Below, piece by piece: positions 60,591 to 64,000 of a stretch of DNA of 64,000 bases. The translations under genes were made by a program, and so were the position numbers. The stretch is from Pseudanabaena sp. BC1403 (GTDB lineage Bacteria > Cyanobacteriota > Cyanobacteriia > Pseudanabaenales > Pseudanabaenaceae). A model generated the notes under the pieces. The model ran no database searches. It was not told the origin of the DNA and saw nothing but the letters and a program-made list of their open reading frames with translations. Numbering within the stretch: the stretch's first letter is position 1; every line of letters begins with the position of its first letter. The stretch spans positions 124,001-188,000 of the forward strand of contig NZ_PDDM01000008.1 of the NCBI RefSeq assembly GCF_002914585.1, in the 5' to 3' direction.

Positions 60591-60664
60591 TTCTAGTTTT
60601 GTTCGTGAGAGTATGCCCAAACAGGCTAGGATACAAATACATCAAGTTAATCAGGAATTTAACA

Positions 60665-60970
60665 ATGGTAGAACGTCCTATCAAAAAAGCAGATCGTCAG
60701 CTAAACCCCGAAACCAACGAAACCACTCCTAGCGTTAGACAGTCTGACGACTCCGACAAAAGGCGTTCTTCTGGCCGTGATGGTCGTGATGGTGGTAAAG
60801 GCAAGAGAGATAAAAGAGGCGGAAGGGACGAAGAAGTCAAAGCTCCCGTAAATCTCGCTTTGGTTAGAGGCCCTAAGCCAACCAAACCACAACCAGTCGT
60901 GGAAGAAGTTATTGCTGAAGTAGCTGAAGCGTCTGAAGAAAGCGCAACCGAAGAAACAACCGAAGCATAA
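60665..60970 (+). CDS. Small disordered, highly charged protein
   Basis: A 101-residue protein with a basic Arg/Gly/Lys-rich middle part (KRRSSGRDGRDGGKGKRDKR) and an acidic C-terminal tail (VVEEVIAEVAEASEESATEE). The start MVERPIKKADRQLNPE after AGGAATTTAACA is chosen over the upstream GTG-type frame start. The composition suggests an intrinsically disordered RNA- or protein-binding protein; no family is recognised. It is followed by two strong hairpins. Confidence 0.72.
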   Translation: MVERPIKKADRQLNPETNETTPSVRQSDDSDKRRSSGRDGRDGGKGKRDKRGGRDEEVKAPVNLALVRGPKPTKPQPVVEEVIAEVAEASEESATEETTEA

Positions 60971-60979
60971 ATTAAACAA

Positions 60980-61010
60980 ATAAAAGGCAGCGCGATGCGC
61001 TGCCTTTTAT
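60980..61010. terminator. Perfect 13-bp-arm hairpin terminator
   Basis: ATAAAAGGCAGCG / CGCTGCCTTTTAT arms with loop CGATG, 10 bp after the stop at 60970. Confidence 0.88.
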
Positions 61011-61053
61011 AGGCAAATAAAAAGCGGCGCATCGCGCCGCTTTTTATTTGCCT
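61011..61053. terminator. Perfect 19-bp-arm hairpin, overlapping the permease stop
   Basis: AGGCAAATAAAAAGCGGCG and its complement enclose loop CATCG. The right arm includes the last codons of the minus-strand permease gene, so it acts as its terminator and is tail to tail with the preceding hairpin. Confidence 0.85.
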
Positions 61054-61883
61054 GTGAGTAAGCCTTGACTGGGACTAAAAACTAAGGTCAATAAAAATAA
61101 CAGCAGCACTGCTAAGACGATCGCAGGGCCCGAAGGCAAATTCAAATAGTAACTGGCATATAAACCGATCGCACTTGCCGTAACACCTAAACCAGACCCC
61201 ACAAAAATCATCTGATGCAATTCCTTAACTAATAAATAGGCGGTAATCGCGGGGCCAACTAATAGTGACACCACCAACACCACACCCATCGTTTGCATAC
61301 TGGCTATAATCGTCAAAGTTACCCCTGCCATTAATCCCAAATAAATGAGATTAACGGGCAATCCCAAAGCCTGTGCCCCAATCCGATCAAAGGTATAAAA
61401 CAATAATTGCTTATAAAACATCGCGATCGCTGCTAACACGATCACAGTAATAATTCCCGCCCGCATCGTATCCGTCTGGGAAACGCTAAGAATATCGCCA
61501 AACAAAAAGCCATGCAGATCAATCTTGATTTTGAGCAATGAAATCAACAAAATCCCGATCGCAAAAAAGCTCGAAGAAGTTAACGCCATCGCCGCATCAA
61601 CCTTAACGCGAGTCTGCGATCGCAACCATGCAATCAAAAATGCACTCCCAATCCCCGATATAAATGCCCCGATCGTGACATCAATACGCCAAAAAAAGGC
61701 GATCGCCATGCCTGGCATCACCGTATGCGTCATCACATCGCCTAGTAATGCCATTCGCTGCACGATCAAAAAACAGCCGATCGCTGGACAAATAATTCCT
61801 GCTAAGCCACCTGCAATTAAGGCATTGCGCATGAATTCCAGCGCAAGCGGCTCAGTGATCCATTGCCATATTTGAATAGCCAT
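61044..61883 (-). CDS. Metal ABC transporter permease (ZnuB/MntB family)
   Basis: The 279-residue integral membrane protein has eight or nine hydrophobic segments. It has family-typical sequences such as IICPAIGCFLIVQRMALLGD, VMTHTVMPGMAIAF, LGLPVNLIYLGLMAGVTLTI and VVSLLVGPAITAYLL, which are shared by zinc and manganese importers of the ABC-3 class. No ATPase or substrate-binding gene is in view, although it may lie elsewhere. The metal cannot be decided from the permease. It starts 7 bp after the stop of the partner gene at 61891. Confidence 0.9.
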   Translation of the reverse strand: MAIQIWQWITEPLALEFMRNALIAGGLAGIICPAIGCFLIVQRMALLGDVMTHTVMPGMAIAFFWRIDVTIGAFISGIGSAFLIAWLRSQTRVKVDAAMALTSSSFFAIGILLISLLKIKIDLHGFLFGDILSVSQTDTMRAGIITVIVLAAIAMFYKQLLFYTFDRIGAQALGLPVNLIYLGLMAGVTLTIIASMQTMGVVLVVSLLVGPAITAYLLVKELHQMIFVGSGLGVTASAIGLYASYYLNLPSGPAIVLAVLLLFLLTLVFSPSQGLLTGK

Positions 61884-61890
61884 AAATTAA

Positions 61891-62409
61891 TTAATCCTTT
61901 ACCGAACCAAAAGCGGCGATCCATTTGTGCTGAATGGCGGTTTCAAGAATACTTTGCACGATCGCTAACCATACAATATTTTCGAGTAACAAGATGGCGA
62001 TCACTAAAGCCATTTGGACTAAAGGCAACAGCGTTAGTGCAGGTAAATCGCGATCAATTGCGGCAAAACTACGGATGCAAGCAAAAGCTAAAATCGCCCC
62101 CGATTTGAGATGTGAGTTGCGATCGCGGCGCACGATGTAGCGATAGGTGACTGCAAACAAAAAACCTGAAAAACCAATCATGCCTAGCTTGATTAGCAAA
62201 ATGAAGGGATTGCCAAGCTCAAAACTGCTAATTAGTTGCACAGTCAGATGAACAGTCAGAAAATCCTGCAAAAAATGATGCAATAGGGCGATCGCAAAAA
62301 AAGCGAACACACTAGCGATCGCGCCGAGAAAACCTGCTTTAAAAGATTCGATGCGATCGGCTACTGATAGATGATCTGATGCGATCGCAATAGGATGAGA
62401 AGATTGCAC
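61891..62409 (-). CDS. Hypothetical four-helix membrane protein in the permease operon
   Basis: A 172-residue membrane protein with hydrophobic segments at about 28-45, 70-90, 115-135 and 138-155. The third begins with ALPALTLLPLVQMALVIAI. I recognise no named family; it resembles conserved cyanobacterial membrane proteins of unknown function. It lies 7 bp upstream of the metal permease, so it is presumably co-transcribed. It contains many HIP1 octamers, as expected for a long-resident gene. Confidence 0.75.
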   Translation of the reverse strand: MQSSHPIAIASDHLSVADRIESFKAGFLGAIASVFAFFAIALLHHFLQDFLTVHLTVQLISSFELGNPFILLIKLGMIGFSGFLFAVTYRYIVRRDRNSHLKSGAILAFACIRSFAAIDRDLPALTLLPLVQMALVIAILLLENIVWLAIVQSILETAIQHKWIAAFGSVKD

Positions 62410-62510
62410 GCTCGTTAACTATATTTTAGGGCTACAGCAATCCTACATGAGTATTGAGCTAAGGAGTTTTAGCAAATGTATAATTACTCGGTAAGTTCAA
62501 AGGTGATGTT

Positions 62511-64000
62511 ATGGCTTCACGGATTTACTCACTTACGTTTATTTTGGTATCTGGACTCTTGGGCTTAGTTTTGCCGCCTGATTTGCCTTTGTTGACTTCC
62601 CAAGCACAGATGACGCAAGATTCCAGATTATCGGCAGATCTACTGATCCAAGTGGGAGATCGACAGCTTTCCCAAAGACAATACCGTGAAGCAATTCAGT
62701 CATATCAAGCAGCGTTAACAATCTATCAAACAACAAACAATCGCTACGGTGAAGGGTTTTCGCTGGTCAGTCTAGGCTATGCCTATAACAGTTTGAGAGA
62801 GTATCAAAAAGCGATCGATGCTTATTCGCAATCCTTAGCAATCTTTAAACAAATCGGCAATCGCAAAGGTGAAGAATATGCGATCCTTGCTCTCGGTATG
62901 TCCTACAATAGTTTTGGAGTTTTATCTAGCAGCCTAGGCAAGTATCAGCAGGCGATAGAAGCATCTCAGCAAGCCTTAGCGATCTTTAAACAAATTGGCG
63001 ATCGCAACAGGGAAAAGGCTTCGTTGCTCAGTCTTGGTTTTGTATATAACAGTCTCGGCGAACATCAAAAAGCCATAGACTACTACCAACAAGCTTTAGC
63101 AATCATTAAACAAACAGGCGATCGCGTTGGAGAAGGAGATGCGTTTATTGGGTTAGGCATTGCAAACATCAGTATCGGACAGTACCAGCAATCTATCGCC
63201 GCTTTTCAGCAAAGTTTAGAATTTAGCAAGCAAATCCGCGATCGCAATAATGAAAGTACTTCTCTCAATGGACTAGGAAATGCGCACAACAGGCTAGGAC
63301 AGTATCAAAAAGCCATAGATTACTACCAGCAAGCTTTAGTAATCTTTAAACAAACTAGCAATCTTAATGGCGAAGGATCTACCCTTGGCAATCTTGGCAC
63401 TACATTCTCCAGTCTGGGCGAGTACCAAAAAGCCATAGATTACCATCAACAATCCTTGGCAATATTTAGACAAATCAGCGATCGCCTTAGCGAAGGAAAA
63501 TCTCTCTCTAATCTGGGGCTTACCTCTAACAATATAGGACAGTATCAGAAAGCGATTGATTACTATCAGCAAGCCTTAGCACTTGCCAAACAAAGTGGCG
63601 ATCGCAGTGGAGAAGGAGCTTCACTAATTGGTTTAGGGCTTACCTCTAACAATATAGGACAGTATCAGAAAGCAATTGATTACTATCAGCAAGCTTTAAC
63701 AATCCTTAAACAAATTGGCGATCGCAATGGTGAAGGCAAATCACTTGGCGGTTTGGGAAATGGATACTACAGGATAGGAAAATATCAGAATGCAATCGAT
63801 TTCTACAAGCAGTCTTTAGCCATCTCCAAGCAAATCGGCGATCGTAACGGAGAAGGATATTCATTGATCGGTTTGGGGCTTGCATATAACAATCTAGGAC
63901 AGTATCAAAATGCAATTGAGTCTTACCAGCAAGCTTTAGTAATCGCCAAACAAATCGGTGATCGTGATGGTGAAGGAATTATCCTCAATAATTTGGGATT
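62511..64000 (+). CDS. Secreted TPR-repeat protein (runs off the right edge)
   Basis: The frame is open from the ATG at 62511, which has AAGGTGAT upstream, to the window end. A signal peptide covers about residues 1-32 (hydrophobic FILVSGLLGLVL, cut near SQA-Q). It is followed by at least ten 40-residue TPR units, each with the pattern YQKAIDYYQQALAI, KQ-GDR-GEG, and SLxxLGLxYNNLGQ. Such TPR arrays in cyanobacteria are often N-terminal to a CHAT protease domain, which would be outside the window. Several units are nearly identical at DNA level, indicating recent expansion. Confidence 0.92.
   Translation, partial: MASRIYSLTFILVSGLLGLVLPPDLPLLTSQAQMTQDSRLSADLLIQVGDRQLSQRQYREAIQSYQAALTIYQTTNNRYGEGFSLVSLGYAYNSLREYQKAIDAYSQSLAIFKQIGNRKGEEYAILALGMSYNSFGVLSSSLGKYQQAIEASQQALAIFKQIGDRNREKASLLSLGFVYNSLGEHQKAIDYYQQALAIIKQTGDRVGEGDAFIGLGIANISIGQYQQSIAAFQQSLEFSKQIRDRNNESTSLNGLGNAHNRLGQYQKAIDYYQQALVIFKQTSNLNGEGSTLGNLGTTFSSLGEYQKAIDYHQQSLAIFRQISDRLSEGKSLSNLGLTSNNIGQYQKAIDYYQQALALAKQSGDRSGEGASLIGLGLTSNNIGQYQKAIDYYQQALTILKQIGDRNGEGKSLGGLGNGYYRIGKYQNAIDFYKQSLAISKQIGDRNGEGYSLIGLGLAYNNLGQYQNAIESYQQALVIAKQIGDRDGEGIILNNLG

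Noticed and set aside
60697-61032. Two minus-strand ORFs over the small charged protein
   Set aside because: Their Ser/Pro- and Phe-rich composition comes from reading the Arg/Gly- and Glu-rich gene backwards; they also cross a terminator hairpin.
62539-62736. 65-codon minus-strand ORF
   Set aside because: Shadow of the TPR-protein N-terminus.

Overview
The window looks like chromosomal DNA of a filamentous or unicellular cyanobacterium, most likely in or near the Pseudanabaena lineage (the genus is an inference). The evidence is the dense GCGATCGC (HIP1) octamer, an NdhS-type NDH-1 subunit, a cyanobacterial-length ThiC behind a TPP riboswitch, a biliverdin-type phytochrome kinase, a cyanobacterial FtsH, Uma2 and Rpn family nucleases, and a TPR protein of the large cyanobacterial type.

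Layout. 1-2150: end of a DUF262/HNH protein and a possible nuclease gene. 2300-6080: a LysR regulator divergent from a four-gene SDR / VOC / SMP-30 / monooxygenase operon. 6.4-8.3 kb: a HEPN-type protein and a YitT membrane protein. 8.4-16.4 kb: a phytochrome hybrid kinase inserted beside a MacA-MacB type efflux operon, whose TetR regulator shares a palindromic operator with it. 16.4-24.2 kb: ordinary core genes (cobU, Uma2, thiC, a beta-helix protein, Rpn nuclease, RNase Z, an OmpA-domain protein, ndhS). 24.5-32.8 kb: accessory DNA with a decayed YoeB-type toxin next to an intact antitoxin, three loci of a HIP1-bearing 52-55 bp repeat, a large unknown membrane protein, and a C5-methyltransferase / MvaI-BcnI-like restriction pair. 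32.9-39.3 kb: HemW, Uma2, a caspase-fold protein lacking its cysteine, and FtsH. 39.4-46.8 kb: a toxin-antitoxin/defence island (DUF1778-GNAT, AbiTii-like, RelE-like, MazEF, DUF433/DUF5615) interrupted by a frameshifted IS4-superfamily element with a 10-bp target duplication. 47-54 kb: a ferredoxin-MBL fusion, a membrane protein, and a 1657-residue CBS/PAS/GAF hybrid kinase. 54.3-60.4 kb: a Nit1C-type cluster (nitH, then nitBCDEF) broken by two repeat-element stacks. 60.6-64 kb: a small disordered protein, a metal ABC permease with a membrane partner, and the start of a TPR-repeat protein that runs off the window.

The strongest non-gene signals are as follows. First, a family of near-perfect hairpins that share a C-NNN-G loop but have unrelated arms, mostly placed at gene ends. 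Second, the HIP1-bearing tandem repeats. Third, two 101-bp elements with the same ends but different internal hairpins. Fourth, a 162-bp direct repeat flanking one toxin-antitoxin pair, part of which also encodes the C-terminal tail of the Nit1C protein NitF. Genes poor in HIP1 (restriction-modification pair, AbiTii-like gene, the 463-residue membrane protein, the HEPN gene) are the best candidates for recent acquisition. All family calls were made by reading motifs; no database search was run.
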